64,000 nt of DNA from Kitasatospora sp. NBC_00374 (GCF_041434935.1 NZ_CP107964.1:1302001-1366000); one strand, 5' to 3'; counted from the stretch's first letter, positions 8,259-18,943 are shown. The notes: a model not told the origin generated them from the sequence alone. Made by a program: numbers and translations.

Positions 8259-8962
8259 CGCACCCCGAGGCGCTCGCCGGTGGACCGGCCGATCCGCTCC
8301 AGGAAGCCGCGGGCGTCGGCCATGTCGCCGCCCAGCCCGGCCAGGTAGGCCTGGTGCGCCTTGAGCGAGGCCACCCCGAGGTCGAAGTGCTCGGTGGTGT
8401 CCACGGCGTGCCGGGCCAGCGGGGAGCCCGCCGCCCAGAGCTGGCGCACGCCGTCCCAGGGCTGGTGGCCCTCGGCCGTCAGCTCGCGGAAGACCCAGCG
8501 GTTGCCCGCGTCCCGGACGGCGTCCAGGGCGGCCCGGCCGGTCGCGATGTGGTCGGCCTGGTTGGGGAAGGTGCCGAAGTAGGTGTCCCGGAAGTTGGTG
8601 GTGATCACGATCTCCGGCCGGTGCCGGCGGACCGCGCGGGCGATGTCCCGGCGCAGCGGCAGCCCGTACTCCAGCACCCCGTCGGGGTGGCCGAGGAACT
8701 CGACGGTGTCGACCCCGACCAGGGCGGCGGAGGTGATCTGCTCGGCCTCCCGGACGGTCCGGCACTCGTCCGGGTCCATCGCGTCGATCCCGGCCTCGCC
8801 GCTGGTCACCATCGCGTAGACCACCCGCTTGCCCTGGGAGGTCCAGCGGGCGACGGCGGCGGCCGCGCCGTACTCCATGTCGTCGGGGTGGGCGACGACG
8901 GCGAGGGCCGTCTGCCAGTCCTCGTCGAGCGATTCCAAGGGCGGTGGCGCGACGTCGTTCAT
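8219..8962 (-). CDS. PIG-L family deacetylase
   Basis: A 247-residue zinc-dependent LmbE/PIG-L enzyme. The metal-binding signature AHPDDMEYG lies at about residues 23-31, and a further histidine is in LGHPDGVLEYG and HRPEIVITTN. Relatives are MshB and Mca (mycothiol metabolism) and various N-acetylglucosamine or antibiotic deacetylases, so the substrate cannot be named. The protein is cytosolic. Its 3' end overlaps dedA tail-to-tail; the gene at 9020 is 57 bases upstream on the same strand, so the two may be co-transcribed. Confidence 0.92.
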   Translation of the reverse strand: MNDVAPPPLESLDEDWQTALAVVAHPDDMEYGAAAAVARWTSQGKRVVYAMVTSGEAGIDAMDPDECRTVREAEQITSAALVGVDTVEFLGHPDGVLEYGLPLRRDIARAVRRHRPEIVITTNFRDTYFGTFPNQADHIATGRAALDAVRDAGNRWVFRELTAEGHQPWDGVRQLWAAGSPLARHAVDTTEHFDLGVASLKAHQAYLAGLGGDMADARGFLERIGRSTGERLGVRYASSFEVVPLRG

Positions 8963-9019
8963 AGTGCTCCCCGTGCTGATGCGAGTCGGTCGGAGGTCGT
9001 CGGTCGTCGGTCGTACGGG

Positions 9020-9676
9020 TCAGTCGGCGGTGGTGATCGTGTAGTTGAAGTCGACGTGCCCGAAGTGCCGCATCAGGTCGAGCCAGAACGGCATCAGCAT
9101 CTCCAGGCCGCGGGCGGCCGAGATCCCGCCGAGGTCCAGGACGGCCGCGGAGGGCCAGCCGAACTCCACCAGCACGCCCCGGACGACGGCCTTGGCCTCC
9201 GGGTCCTCACCGGCCAGGAAGAGGTTGTGGGTGCCGGGCAGCCGGGCCGGGTCCACCATCACGTTGGCGTTGACGGTGTTCAGCGCCTTGACCACCCGGG
9301 CCGCGGGGAACTCCCGCTGGATCCGCTCGGCGACGCTGTCGGTGTTGACCGGATCCAGGCTGACCTCGCCGGTCGGTGAGAAGACCAGCGGGTTGGAGAC
9401 GTCGATCAGCACCTTCCCCGCCAGGTGCTCGGCGCCGGCCAGCCGCAGGGCCTGCAGCGAGACCGTCCCGGCGGTCGCGTTGACGACCACCTCGCCGAAG
9501 TCGGCGGCCTCCGCGAAGGTGCCGGCGTGCCCGTAGGGGCCGGAGCGGTCGGCCCACTCGTTGGCGGCCGCGTTGTCCTTCGTCCGGGAGCCGACGGTGA
9601 CCTCGTGGCCGAGCGAGGTCAGCTTGCCTGCGAGAGTCCGGCCGACGGTGCCGGTCCCGATGATTCCGAATCGCAT
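9020..9676 (-). CDS. NADPH-dependent F420 reductase-like oxidoreductase
   Basis: A 218-residue Rossmann protein beginning MRFGIIGTGTVGRTLAGKL (GxGxxG at residues 7-12), followed by GHEVTVGSRTKDNA, which is the NADP-preferring SR motif. The family (NADP oxidoreductase coenzyme F420-dependent) includes F420:NADPH reductases and ferric/quinone reductase-like homologues. Actinomycetes use F420, but several paralogues in this family have unknown substrates. The ATG at 9676 has AGGAG upstream and is preferred to the longer reading to 9739. Confidence 0.88.
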   Translation of the reverse strand: MRFGIIGTGTVGRTLAGKLTSLGHEVTVGSRTKDNAAANEWADRSGPYGHAGTFAEAADFGEVVVNATAGTVSLQALRLAGAEHLAGKVLIDVSNPLVFSPTGEVSLDPVNTDSVAERIQREFPAARVVKALNTVNANVMVDPARLPGTHNLFLAGEDPEAKAVVRGVLVEFGWPSAAVLDLGGISAARGLEMLMPFWLDLMRHFGHVDFNYTITTAD

Positions 9677-9837
9677 CGCTGTTCTCCTACCGCGATCGTC
9701 CGACGCTCGTGGGCACCTGCCGGGCCCTGTTCGAACCATAGCCCCGGCCGGTGCTGAGCTGTGGTCACATCCGTGTCCGAGGGCGCGATGTCGATCGAAA
9801 AGCGTTGTCCGGCCGGCGAGGGGAAGCGCCTGCCATC

Positions 9838-9995
9838 AGGCCGACCTCCTTCGCCGCCACCGGCGAGTGGACGGAGACCGCCGCCACCTGGAACCGCTCC
9901 CGCACTCGGCGCCGCGCTCGGCACCGGCCGGATCTCCACCGCCGCCGACTGGGTCGGGCTCGACGTCACCGCGGCCGTCGCGACCGACCTGCCGT
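9838..9995 (+). pseudogene. remnant of a DNRLRE/CBM96-type domain
   Basis: One frame encodes FAATGEWTETAATWNR and, after a one-base slip near 9902, the next frame encodes PALGAALGTGR and ADWVGLDVTAAVA. This order (TWTETGVTWNNAP ... ALG ... WVxxDVTAAV) is typical of DNRLRE domains of secreted actinomycete enzymes. No start, signal peptide or catalytic part is present, so this is a decayed C-terminal fragment between the F420 reductase gene and glmS. The rest of 9677-10088 shows no gene. Confidence 0.7.
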
Positions 9996-10088
9996 GCGGG
10001 TCGGCCGGGCGCAGGAGCACGCCCGCACCAGCGCCACCGGAGCCCGTCACCGCACTGCCTGGTCCTCGCCGTCAGCCCGTGAAGCGCC

Positions 10089-10124
10089 CGGGCGCCCCGG
10101 CGCAACCATGCACCGGGGCGCCGG
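10089..10124 (-). terminator. hairpin terminator of glmS
   Basis: GC-rich inverted repeat, arms 10089-10100 and 10113-10124 with one mismatch and a 12-base loop, 36 bases beyond the glmS stop. Confidence 0.65.
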
Positions 10125-10159
10125 GACGGCGACAGGCCGATACGCCGGCCGCCTGACGG

Positions 10160-11986
<1,827 letters not shown>

Positions 11987-12068
11987 TTGGGACTCCAAGG
12001 GGTCGGCTCGGGTTCAAGCGAGGTTCAGGCGAGGGTTCGGGTGGTGGCGGCCGGCGGGCTCGGCCGTA

Positions 12069-12350
12069 TCAGCCGTAGACGATGCGGCGCAGCTGCCGGG
12101 TGGACAGCTCGGGCGCCGCGACCCGGCGGGCGGCGAGTTCGGCGCCGAGCCGGGTGAAGATCTTCTCGTTGGTCAGGCCTCGCGCCTGCAGCTCCCCGTG
12201 GCGGCGGCGGACGTACTCCTCGGTGGACTCGGAGAAGTACGCCAGCACCTCGGCGACCACGCGCGCCGCCTCGCCGGGCCCCAGCGGGGTGATCCGGGTC
12301 AGGTGGGCGAGGAGGTCGTCGTGGGGGTGGGGCGAGGCGGGCACGAGCAA
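12069..12350 (-). CDS. small conserved hypothetical protein, about 93 aa
   Basis: A small soluble protein without a signal peptide. Its pattern is a leader rich in His/Pro, then TRITPLGPGEAARVVAEVLA, YFSESTEEYVRRRHGELQ, GLTNEKIFTRLGAEL and the C-terminal ELSTRQLRRIVYG. The strongly biased codon use and ordered amphipathic helices argue for a real gene. I do not know its function. The start is uncertain: TTG at 12350 or GTG at 12344, without a strong ribosome site. It lies 83 bases upstream of glmS on the same strand and diverges from asnB. Confidence 0.7.
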   Translation of the reverse strand: MLVPASPHPHDDLLAHLTRITPLGPGEAARVVAEVLAYFSESTEEYVRRRHGELQARGLTNEKIFTRLGAELAARRVAAPELSTRQLRRIVYG

Positions 12351-12434
12351 GGAGCCTAGGCGCCACTCTTCCGTTCACCAAGAATCCTGCCCGAAATCGG
12401 GCAGATCTTCAGACATTCGGCTGTCGCGCACCCA

Positions 12435-12463
12435 TTGATCTCCCCGACAGCAGGGCGTAGCGT
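12435..12463 (+). promoter_or_regulatory. candidate sigma-70-type promoter of asnB
   Basis: TTGATC at 12435-12440, a 17-base spacer and TAGCGT at 12458-12463. This would give a leader of about 35 bases before the asnB start at 12505. It is a sequence match only. Confidence 0.45.
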
Positions 12464-12504
12464 CACTTTCCGTATTCGTCACACTACCGTGGGGGTAAGT
12501 GCCG

Positions 12505-14358
12505 ATGTGCGGGATCACCGGCTGGGTGAGCTTCGACCGTGACCTGACGACCACCGGGCACGCGGTGCTCGACGCGATGACCGCGACCATGGCCTGCCGC
12601 GGCCCCGACGCGGGCGGCGTCCACCGGGAGCGGCACGCCGCGCTCGGCCACCGCAGGCTGGCAGTGATCGACATCGAGGGCGGGGCGCAGCCGATGGCCG
12701 CCGAGCAGGACGGCCGCACCCTCGCCGTCCTCAGCTACAGCGGCGAGGTCTACAACCACCGTGAACTGCGCGCCGAGCTGGAGCTGGCGGGCCACCGCTT
12801 CCGCACCCGCAGCGACACCGAGGTGGTGCTGCGGGCCTACCTGCAGTGGGGCGAGCACCTCGCCGAGCGGCTCAACGGCATGTTCGCCTTCGCCCTGTGG
12901 GACCCGCGCGCCGAGGAGTTGCTGCTGGTCCGGGACCGGATGGGCGTCAAACCGCTCTTCTACCACCGCACCCCCGACGGCGTGCTGTTCGGCTCCGAGC
13001 CGAAGGCGCTCTTCGCCCACCCCCTGGTGCGGCCCGAGGTCGACCTGGACGGGCTGCGCGAGCTGCTCTCCTTCGCCAAGACCCCCGGGCACGCGGTCTA
13101 CCGGGGCATCCACGAGGTGGTGCCCGGGCAGGTGGTGCACGTCCGCCGCGAGGGTCTGACGGCCCGCCGGTACTGGGCGCTGGAGGCCCGGGAGCACACC
13201 GACGACCTGCCGCAGACCGTGGCCACCGTCCGGGAACTGCTCACCGACACCGTCCGACGCCAGCTGATATCCGACGTCCCGCTGTGCTCGCTGCTGTCCG
13301 GCGGCCTGGACTCCAGTGCCGTGACCGCGCTGGCCGCCCTCGCCCTGCGGGAGTCCGGGCAGGGTCCCGTCCGCTCCTTCGCGGTCGACTACACCGGCCA
13401 GAGCGAACACTTCCGGGCCGACGCGCTGCGCGACACCCCCGACGGCCCGTACGCCCGGCTGGTCGCCGAGCACGTCGGCGCGGACCACCGGGTGGTCGAG
13501 CTGGACAGTGCCGCGCTGGCGGCGGGCCCGACCCGGGCCGGCGTGCTGCGCGCCTGGGACTACCCGATGGGCTTCGGCGCGCTGGACACCTCGATGCTGC
13601 TGCTCTTCCGCGCCGTCCGGGAGCAGTCCACGGTCGCGCTGTCGGGCGAGTCCGCGGACGAGCTGTTCGGCGGCTACCGGTGGTTCCACCAGCCCGAGGT
13701 GGTGGCCGCGGACGACTTTCCCTGGCTGGCCGCGATGACCCAGCTGGCCGGGCCCGGCAGTCTCGGCCCGACGGCCCTGCTCTCCCCCGACCTGCTCACC
13801 GCCCTCGACCTGGACGGCTACCGGGCCGACCGCTACCGGCAGGCACTCGCGGAGGTGCCGCACCCGGACGGCGCAGACCCGGTGGAGCGGCGGATGCGGG
13901 AGCTCTCGTACCTGCACCTGAGCCGTTTCGTGCGGATCCTGCTGGACCGCAAGGACCGGCTCTCGATGGCGAGCGGCCTGGAGGTGCGGGTGCCGTTCTG
14001 CGACCACCGGCTGGTGGAGTACGTGTTCAGCGCCCCCTGGCGGATGAAGTCCTTCGACGGCCGGGAGAAGAGCCTGCTGCGCGCCGCCGTCCGCGACCTG
14101 CTGCCCGCCGCGGTGGCCGACCGGGTGAAGAGCCCCTACCCGACCACCCAGGACCCGGGGTATCCGCTGGCCCTGCGCGCCGGCCTGACCGAGCTGGCCG
14201 CGGACCCCGGTGCGCCCGGGTTCGAGCTGCTGGACCCCAAGGCGGTGGTCGCCGCACTGCGGGCCGACACCGACCCGCAGGCCGTCCGGCAGGGGACGGA
14301 ACTGGCGCTGGAGTTGGACGCCTGGCTGACGAAGTACCATGTGGCGCTGATGTTGTGA
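12505..14358 (+). CDS. asnB: asparagine synthase (glutamine-hydrolyzing)
   Basis: A 617-residue class II amidotransferase that converts aspartate, glutamine and ATP to asparagine. Cys2 (MCGITGWVSF) is the glutaminase nucleophile and fixes the start at the ATG at 12505, although a GTG lies two codons upstream. AVLSYSGEVYNHRELR and RSDTEVVLRAY continue the glutaminase half. The synthetase half has the PP-loop LLSGGLDSSAVTALA and ALSGESADELFGGY. The length matches standalone AsnB; some paralogues in natural-product clusters look similar, but no cluster genes adjoin. Confidence 0.95.
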   Translation: MCGITGWVSFDRDLTTTGHAVLDAMTATMACRGPDAGGVHRERHAALGHRRLAVIDIEGGAQPMAAEQDGRTLAVLSYSGEVYNHRELRAELELAGHRFRTRSDTEVVLRAYLQWGEHLAERLNGMFAFALWDPRAEELLLVRDRMGVKPLFYHRTPDGVLFGSEPKALFAHPLVRPEVDLDGLRELLSFAKTPGHAVYRGIHEVVPGQVVHVRREGLTARRYWALEAREHTDDLPQTVATVRELLTDTVRRQLISDVPLCSLLSGGLDSSAVTALAALALRESGQGPVRSFAVDYTGQSEHFRADALRDTPDGPYARLVAEHVGADHRVVELDSAALAAGPTRAGVLRAWDYPMGFGALDTSMLLLFRAVREQSTVALSGESADELFGGYRWFHQPEVVAADDFPWLAAMTQLAGPGSLGPTALLSPDLLTALDLDGYRADRYRQALAEVPHPDGADPVERRMRELSYLHLSRFVRILLDRKDRLSMASGLEVRVPFCDHRLVEYVFSAPWRMKSFDGREKSLLRAAVRDLLPAAVADRVKSPYPTTQDPGYPLALRAGLTELAADPGAPGFELLDPKAVVAALRADTDPQAVRQGTELALELDAWLTKYHVALML

Positions 14359-14538
14359 GACGGTGTGGGTCCGGCACCCGGGGGACGGGAATCGTGACGG
14401 TCCGACCGGCCGCGAGGCTGTTGGGCCGTTGGGCCGAACCCGTCCCGAATGGCTGCCTCCGATCCATGCTTTCCGGCCCGGGGCGGCCAGGATGGTGAAC
14501 ACCCGCCGTCCACGTCCGACCACCGGGGGATCTCTGCC

Positions 14539-15651
14539 ATGCACCCGCGACTATTCGCGATCATCACCGCCGTCCTGCTCGGCGCCCTGGGCCTGGGCGC
14601 GGTCGCCCTCACCGACTGGACGCCCGGCACGCAGCCCGCGGCCTCGGTCGGCGCCACCGCACAGCCGGGCGGCGCCCCGGCCGAGGGCACCGCCGCCGCA
14701 CCGGCGACGCCGACCGGGGACCCCGCGGTGTGGACCCGCAGCACGCTGCGGAACAAGCTGATGGCGGAGATGCAGGCGACCGACCCGGGGGTAGCGCTGG
14801 CGGACCTGGACAAGATCAGCAAGGACAAGCCCTACACCGTCCGGTTCTGCCACCCGATCGCGCACGAGCTCGGCCACGCGGCGGTGCTGCGCTACCAGCA
14901 GGACTTCCAGAAGGTCATCTCGTTTCCGCACGAGACCTGCGCGGCGGGCTATCTGCACGGGGCCGTCGAGGAGATGCTGGCCAACTCCAAGACGCCCGAG
15001 CAGGACATCCTCACCCTGTGCGCGCCCAAGAACACCGGGCCGTGCATCCACGGCATCGGCCACGGCATCATGTTCGTCACCAAGCAGGACATCCCGGCGG
15101 CCCGGGCGCTGTGCAACAAGTTCCCCACCGACAGCCGCCGGATCACCTGCTCCGAGGGCCTGTTCATGCAGCTCTTCGCCCCGGACGAGGAGGACGAGAA
15201 GGCCAAGGCCAACCTCCCCGCGGACAAGATCGCCAAGGACCCGCTCTACCCCTGCCCCGAGCAGCCGGCGCTGTTCCAGTCCGCCTGCTTCTTCTACGCG
15301 CCGACCTTCTACCTCAGCTCGCACGACTACGCCAACCACCCCGAGGCGTTCGCGGAGGCCCTCAAGTGGTGCCTCAACGGCAAGGCGAGCGGCGGCGCCA
15401 ACGACTGCAGCCGCGGCGTCGGCTCCCGGACGATGAAGTACAACCTGGACCGCGAGGACTGGGCCGCCAACCAGTGCGCCACGGCCGCGGACGCCTGGCA
15501 GCGCCAGGCCTGCGCGCAGGGCCTGGTCAGCTACTACACCGTCAACTACACCGACGGCGGGGCGGCCGGGCGGCTCTGCGCGAAGATCACCAACAAGGAG
15601 ATCGCCGGGTACTGCCGCACCGCGGGCGGGCTGTCCAGCACCCTCGACTGA
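14539..15651 (+). CDS. secreted/membrane-anchored Cys-His-rich protein with HELGH motif
   Basis: A 370-residue protein with an N-terminal hydrophobic segment (residues 5-25) followed by an Ala/Pro/Gly-rich stretch, so the bulk is outside the cell. The extracellular part repeats a Cys/His pattern: FCHPIAHELGHAAVLRY, TCAAGYLHGAVE, PCIHGIGHGIMFV, TCSEGLFMQL, ACFFYAPTFYL, DCSRGVGS, QACAQGLVSYY. HELGH resembles the HExxH zinc ligand motif of metallopeptidases, and HGIGHG provides further histidines. The function is unknown to me; a zinc enzyme or a disulfide-locked metal-binding domain is an inference. The ATG at 14539 has GGGGGA about eight bases upstream. A hairpin follows at 15661. Confidence 0.85.
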   Translation: MHPRLFAIITAVLLGALGLGAVALTDWTPGTQPAASVGATAQPGGAPAEGTAAAPATPTGDPAVWTRSTLRNKLMAEMQATDPGVALADLDKISKDKPYTVRFCHPIAHELGHAAVLRYQQDFQKVISFPHETCAAGYLHGAVEEMLANSKTPEQDILTLCAPKNTGPCIHGIGHGIMFVTKQDIPAARALCNKFPTDSRRITCSEGLFMQLFAPDEEDEKAKANLPADKIAKDPLYPCPEQPALFQSACFFYAPTFYLSSHDYANHPEAFAEALKWCLNGKASGGANDCSRGVGSRTMKYNLDREDWAANQCATAADAWQRQACAQGLVSYYTVNYTDGGAAGRLCAKITNKEIAGYCRTAGGLSSTLD

Positions 15652-15660
15652 GCCGCTTCT

Positions 15661-15681
15661 CGGAGGCTCGGCTCGCCTCCG
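15661..15681 (+). terminator. hairpin after the HELGH gene
   Basis: Perfect 7-bp arms (15661-15667, 15675-15681) with a 7-base loop, 10 bases after the stop codon. Further short GC hairpins follow up to about 15741. Confidence 0.5.
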
Positions 15682-15918
15682 GGCGCTCCGGATCCGGCGC
15701 CGACGGCCGGCGGGCACCGCGGCCCCTCCTCCGTCGGGGCCTTGGCCCTCTCCCTTTCGGCGCCGGCGCGCCCTTCGGCTCGTTCGCCGCGCGAGTGTCG
15801 GGCCCCTAGAGGCGGGGCGAACCGGCGCGCGGGGGCCGTCCGGCCGGGGCGTACGATCGTGCCGAGCCGGCTGCGCCGAGGAAGTCGCGCCACCATTGCA
15901 CCCTGATGGAGCACCACC

Positions 15919-17355
15919 ATGAGCGAGGACTTCCGCAGCGCGGCCCGAGCGGCCGCCGAGCTGGTCTCCGACTACCTCGACGGGCTGCCGGGCCGCCCGG
16001 TCTGGCAGCCGATGGACCCGGCCGAGCGGAAGGACCTGCTGGAGCTGGAGCTGCCCGAACACGGCACCGCCCTGGACGAGCTGCTCGCGGTGATCGGCGA
16101 CCGGGTGATGCCCGCTCCCATGGGCAACGGCAGCCCCCGATTCTTCGGCTGGGTCAACTCCGCCCCGCAGCCCGCCGGGGTGCTGGCCACCCTGGCGGCG
16201 TCCGCGATGAACCCCAGCTCGGCCGGCGGCGACCACGCCGACGTCCACCTGGAGCGGGCCGTGGTCCGCTGGATCGCCGAACTGGTCGGCTTCCCGCACC
16301 CGGCCGGTGGCGGCATCCTCACCTCCGGCACCTCGATGGCCACCGTCCTCTGTCTGGCCGCCGCCCGGAACCGCGCCGCCCGCCGGGCCGGCCACGACCT
16401 GCGCCTGGACGGCCTCAGCGGCCTGCCCCCGATGGTCGGCTACGTCACCGGCGAGACCCACTCCTGTGTCCGCAAGGCCGCCGAACTGCTCGGGCTCGGC
16501 AGCCGCCACCTGCGCACCCTCGCCACCGACGCCGAGGGCCGGCTGGACACCGCCGCCCTGCGCACCGCCGTCGCCGAGGACCGGGCGGCCGGGCGGCTGC
16601 CGTTCCTCGTGGTCGCCTCGGCCGGCACGGTCGGCACCGGCGCCGTCGACGCCTTCCACCCGATCGCCGACCTGTGCGCCGAGGAGGGCCTGTGGATGCA
16701 CGTCGACGGCGCGTACGGCGCGTTCGGCGTGCTGGACGACACCATCGCGCACCGCTACGCCGGCATGGACCGGGCCGACTCGCTCGCCCTCGACCCGCAC
16801 AAGTGGCTCGGCGTGCCGGTGGACTGCGGCTGCGCGCTGGTCCGGGACACCGAGGCGCTGCGCTCCACCTTCAGCCTGGTCCCCTCCTACCTGCGCGACG
16901 AGGAGGCCGGCGAGCTCGGCTGGTTCTCCGAGTACGGCATGGAGCAGACCCGCCCGTTCCGCTCGCTCAAGGTCTGGGCCACCATCGCGCACCGCGGCCG
17001 GGCGGGCATCTCCGCCGACATCGCCCGCTGCACCGCGCTGGCCCGGCGGCTCGGCGAGCTGGTGACGGCGGACCCGGAGCTGGAGCTGCTGGCACCCGTG
17101 GAGACCTCGATCGTCGCCTTCCGGTACCGCCCGGCCGGCCTCACCGAGGCCGAGCTGGACGCCCTCAACGGCCGGCTGCCGGTCGCGGTCCAGCAGCGCG
17201 GCCGGGTCTTCGTCACCGGGGCCCTGCTGCAGGGCCGCGAGATGCTGCGGGCCTGCCTGCTGAACGCCGCCACCACCGGGGACGACCTGCGTCTGCTGCT
17301 GGCCGAAGTCCGCGCCGCCGGAGCCGAGCTGACGGGGCACCGGGCGACCGGCTGA
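15919..17355 (+). CDS. pyridoxal-phosphate-dependent decarboxylase/aminotransferase family protein
   Basis: A 478-residue fold-type I PLP enzyme of the group II decarboxylase family (aromatic amino acid, glutamate or diaminobutyrate decarboxylases). The PLP lysine lies in SLALDPHKWLGVPVDCG (about residue 294) and the pyridine-binding aspartate in WMHVDGAYGAFG. GGGILTSGTSMATVLCLAAAR binds the phosphate. The conserved start FFGWVNSAPQPAGVLA is typical of the actinomycete subgroup often annotated as aspartate aminotransferase or aromatic-L-amino-acid decarboxylase. The substrate cannot be assigned. The ATG at 15919 is preceded by a weak GGAGCACC. Confidence 0.9.
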   Translation: MSEDFRSAARAAAELVSDYLDGLPGRPVWQPMDPAERKDLLELELPEHGTALDELLAVIGDRVMPAPMGNGSPRFFGWVNSAPQPAGVLATLAASAMNPSSAGGDHADVHLERAVVRWIAELVGFPHPAGGGILTSGTSMATVLCLAAARNRAARRAGHDLRLDGLSGLPPMVGYVTGETHSCVRKAAELLGLGSRHLRTLATDAEGRLDTAALRTAVAEDRAAGRLPFLVVASAGTVGTGAVDAFHPIADLCAEEGLWMHVDGAYGAFGVLDDTIAHRYAGMDRADSLALDPHKWLGVPVDCGCALVRDTEALRSTFSLVPSYLRDEEAGELGWFSEYGMEQTRPFRSLKVWATIAHRGRAGISADIARCTALARRLGELVTADPELELLAPVETSIVAFRYRPAGLTEAELDALNGRLPVAVQQRGRVFVTGALLQGREMLRACLLNAATTGDDLRLLLAEVRAAGAELTGHRATG

Positions 17356-17449
17356 CCGTCCACCGGGCCGCCGACCGCATCCGAGGACATTAACCGCAAG
17401 GTCACGGGGGATTCGTGATCGTGAAACACCGGCGCGACACCATACTCAC

Positions 17450-18835
17450 ATGGACCATTCGACGCCCACCCTGCCCTCCACCCCCTCCCGCGCCCAGCGC
17501 CGCGGCACCCGGCACCACCGCTGGCGCAGAGACACCGTCGAGCTGGCCGCGGTCTTCCTGGCCGTCGCCTCCGCGGACCTGGTCGCCAACGTCGTGGTGC
17601 ACGGCCACGACGGGCCGGTGCTGCTGGCCGCCTCGGCCGCCGCACTGCTCGCCACGGCGCTGTTCCACAGCTGGTGGGCACACCGGCACCCGCACGGGCT
17701 GCCCTCGCCCGACACCCCCGCACCACCCGGGGACGCCGCGGTGACCGGGCCGCTGGACGAGTTCGAGGCCGCCGCGCTGTGGCGGATCCGCACCACCGTC
17801 GAGGACTCCCCCGGCAGCCTGGGCCGGATCTGCACGGCGCTGGCCGGGCAGGGCGTGAACATCGTCTCGATGCAGGCGCACCCGCTGCCCACCGGGGCGG
17901 TGGACGAGTTCTTCGTCCGCGCCCCACGGTCCCTCGGCCGGGCCGAGCTGACCGCCGTCGTGGCCGCCGCCGGCGGACACGACATCTGGACCGACCGGGC
18001 CGACGCGCACGACCTGGTCGACGCGCCCACCCATGTGCTGGCCCTGGCCACCAGGACGGCCCTGGACGCCGCCGAACTGCCGGTCGCGCTGCGGCAGCTG
18101 TTCGGCCGGTGCGCGATCCGGCAGTACCCGGCCGCCGGCGCCGCAACCCCCGCCGGGGTGGACGGGCACGTGATGCGGCTGCCGGTGCCGTCCGGTGACC
18201 TGATCGAGCTCAGCCGGCCGCACCTGCCGTTCACCCCGACCGAGTTCGCCCGGGCCCAGGCCCTGGTCGAGCTGGACAGCCTGCTGGGCCCGCGGGTGCC
18301 CAAGGTGGAGGCACGGCTCACCCTGCCCGCGGGGGCAGACCTGACGGTCCGCCGGGCCGAGCCCGCCGACAAGGCCGCCGCGCTGGAGATGCACCGGCGC
18401 TGCTCCCCCGACACCCTGCGCAAGCGTTACCACGGCCCGGTCCGGGACGCCGACCGCTACCTGGACCACCTGCTCGACCCCCGGCACGGCCAGACCCTCG
18501 CGGTCGAGACGGCGGACGGCCGGATCGTCGCGCTGGCCCACCTGCTCTGGGACGACGACGGGGCCGAGGTGGCCCTGCTGGTCGAGGACGCCTGGCAGCG
18601 GCGCGGCCTCGGCGTCGACCTGCTGCGGCGGATGGCCGCCCTCGCCCTGGAGGCCGGGGTGCCGACGGTCTACGCCGTCACCCACGCCTCCAACGGCGGC
18701 CTGATCGCCACCATGCGGCGGCTGTCCGCGCCGCTGGACTACCAGGTCGAGGACGGCACACTGGTGATCACCGCGCACCTCGCGGAGGCCACCGAGCAGC
18801 TGCCCACCCCCTGGCCCAGCCGCCCCGGCCGCTGA
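17450..18835 (+). CDS. membrane-anchored ACT domain-GNAT acetyltransferase fusion
   Basis: A 461-residue protein with three parts. Residues about 27-67 contain two hydrophobic segments (VELAAVFLAVASADLVANVV and PVLLAASAAALLATALF). Residues about 105-180 form an ACT domain (IRTTVEDSPGSLGRICTALA, GVNIVSMQAHPLP). Residues about 300-445 form a GNAT domain with LTVRRAEPADKAAALEMHRRC and the acetyl-CoA loop EDAWQRRGLGVDLLRRMAALA. ACT domains bind amino acids, so an amino-acid-regulated acetyltransferase at the membrane is inferred; the substrate is unknown. There is no ribosome site, but CATACT lies a few bases before the ATG at 17450, suggesting a leaderless transcript. Confidence 0.88.
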   Translation: MDHSTPTLPSTPSRAQRRGTRHHRWRRDTVELAAVFLAVASADLVANVVVHGHDGPVLLAASAAALLATALFHSWWAHRHPHGLPSPDTPAPPGDAAVTGPLDEFEAAALWRIRTTVEDSPGSLGRICTALAGQGVNIVSMQAHPLPTGAVDEFFVRAPRSLGRAELTAVVAAAGGHDIWTDRADAHDLVDAPTHVLALATRTALDAAELPVALRQLFGRCAIRQYPAAGAATPAGVDGHVMRLPVPSGDLIELSRPHLPFTPTEFARAQALVELDSLLGPRVPKVEARLTLPAGADLTVRRAEPADKAAALEMHRRCSPDTLRKRYHGPVRDADRYLDHLLDPRHGQTLAVETADGRIVALAHLLWDDDGAEVALLVEDAWQRRGLGVDLLRRMAALALEAGVPTVYAVTHASNGGLIATMRRLSAPLDYQVEDGTLVITAHLAEATEQLPTPWPSRPGR

Positions 18836-18855
18836 CGTCCACCGGCCCCGGCCGG

Positions 18856-18896
18856 CCCTCGGCGGTCCCCCCTCGGCGAGGGCGGACCGCCGAGGG
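18856..18896 (+). terminator. hairpin terminator after the ACT-GNAT gene
   Basis: Perfect 13-bp arms (18856-18868, 18884-18896); the loop itself contains a small hairpin. It lies about 20 bases after the stop. Confidence 0.75.
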
Positions 18897-18920
18897 GCGC
18901 CGGGGCCCACCCGTACCGGC

Positions 18921-18943
18921 ACCCGTACCCGTACCCGTACCCG
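18921..18943. repeat. tandem hexanucleotide ACCCGT repeat
   Basis: Three perfect copies of ACCCGT followed by a partial fourth, in the intergenic region before murT. The rest of 18944-19161 contains no gene; a promoter for murT must lie here. Confidence 0.6.

Noticed and set aside
9721..9740. GTTCGAACC resembling a tRNA T-loop
   Set aside because: No acceptor stem, anticodon arm or CCA end in the surrounding sequence.
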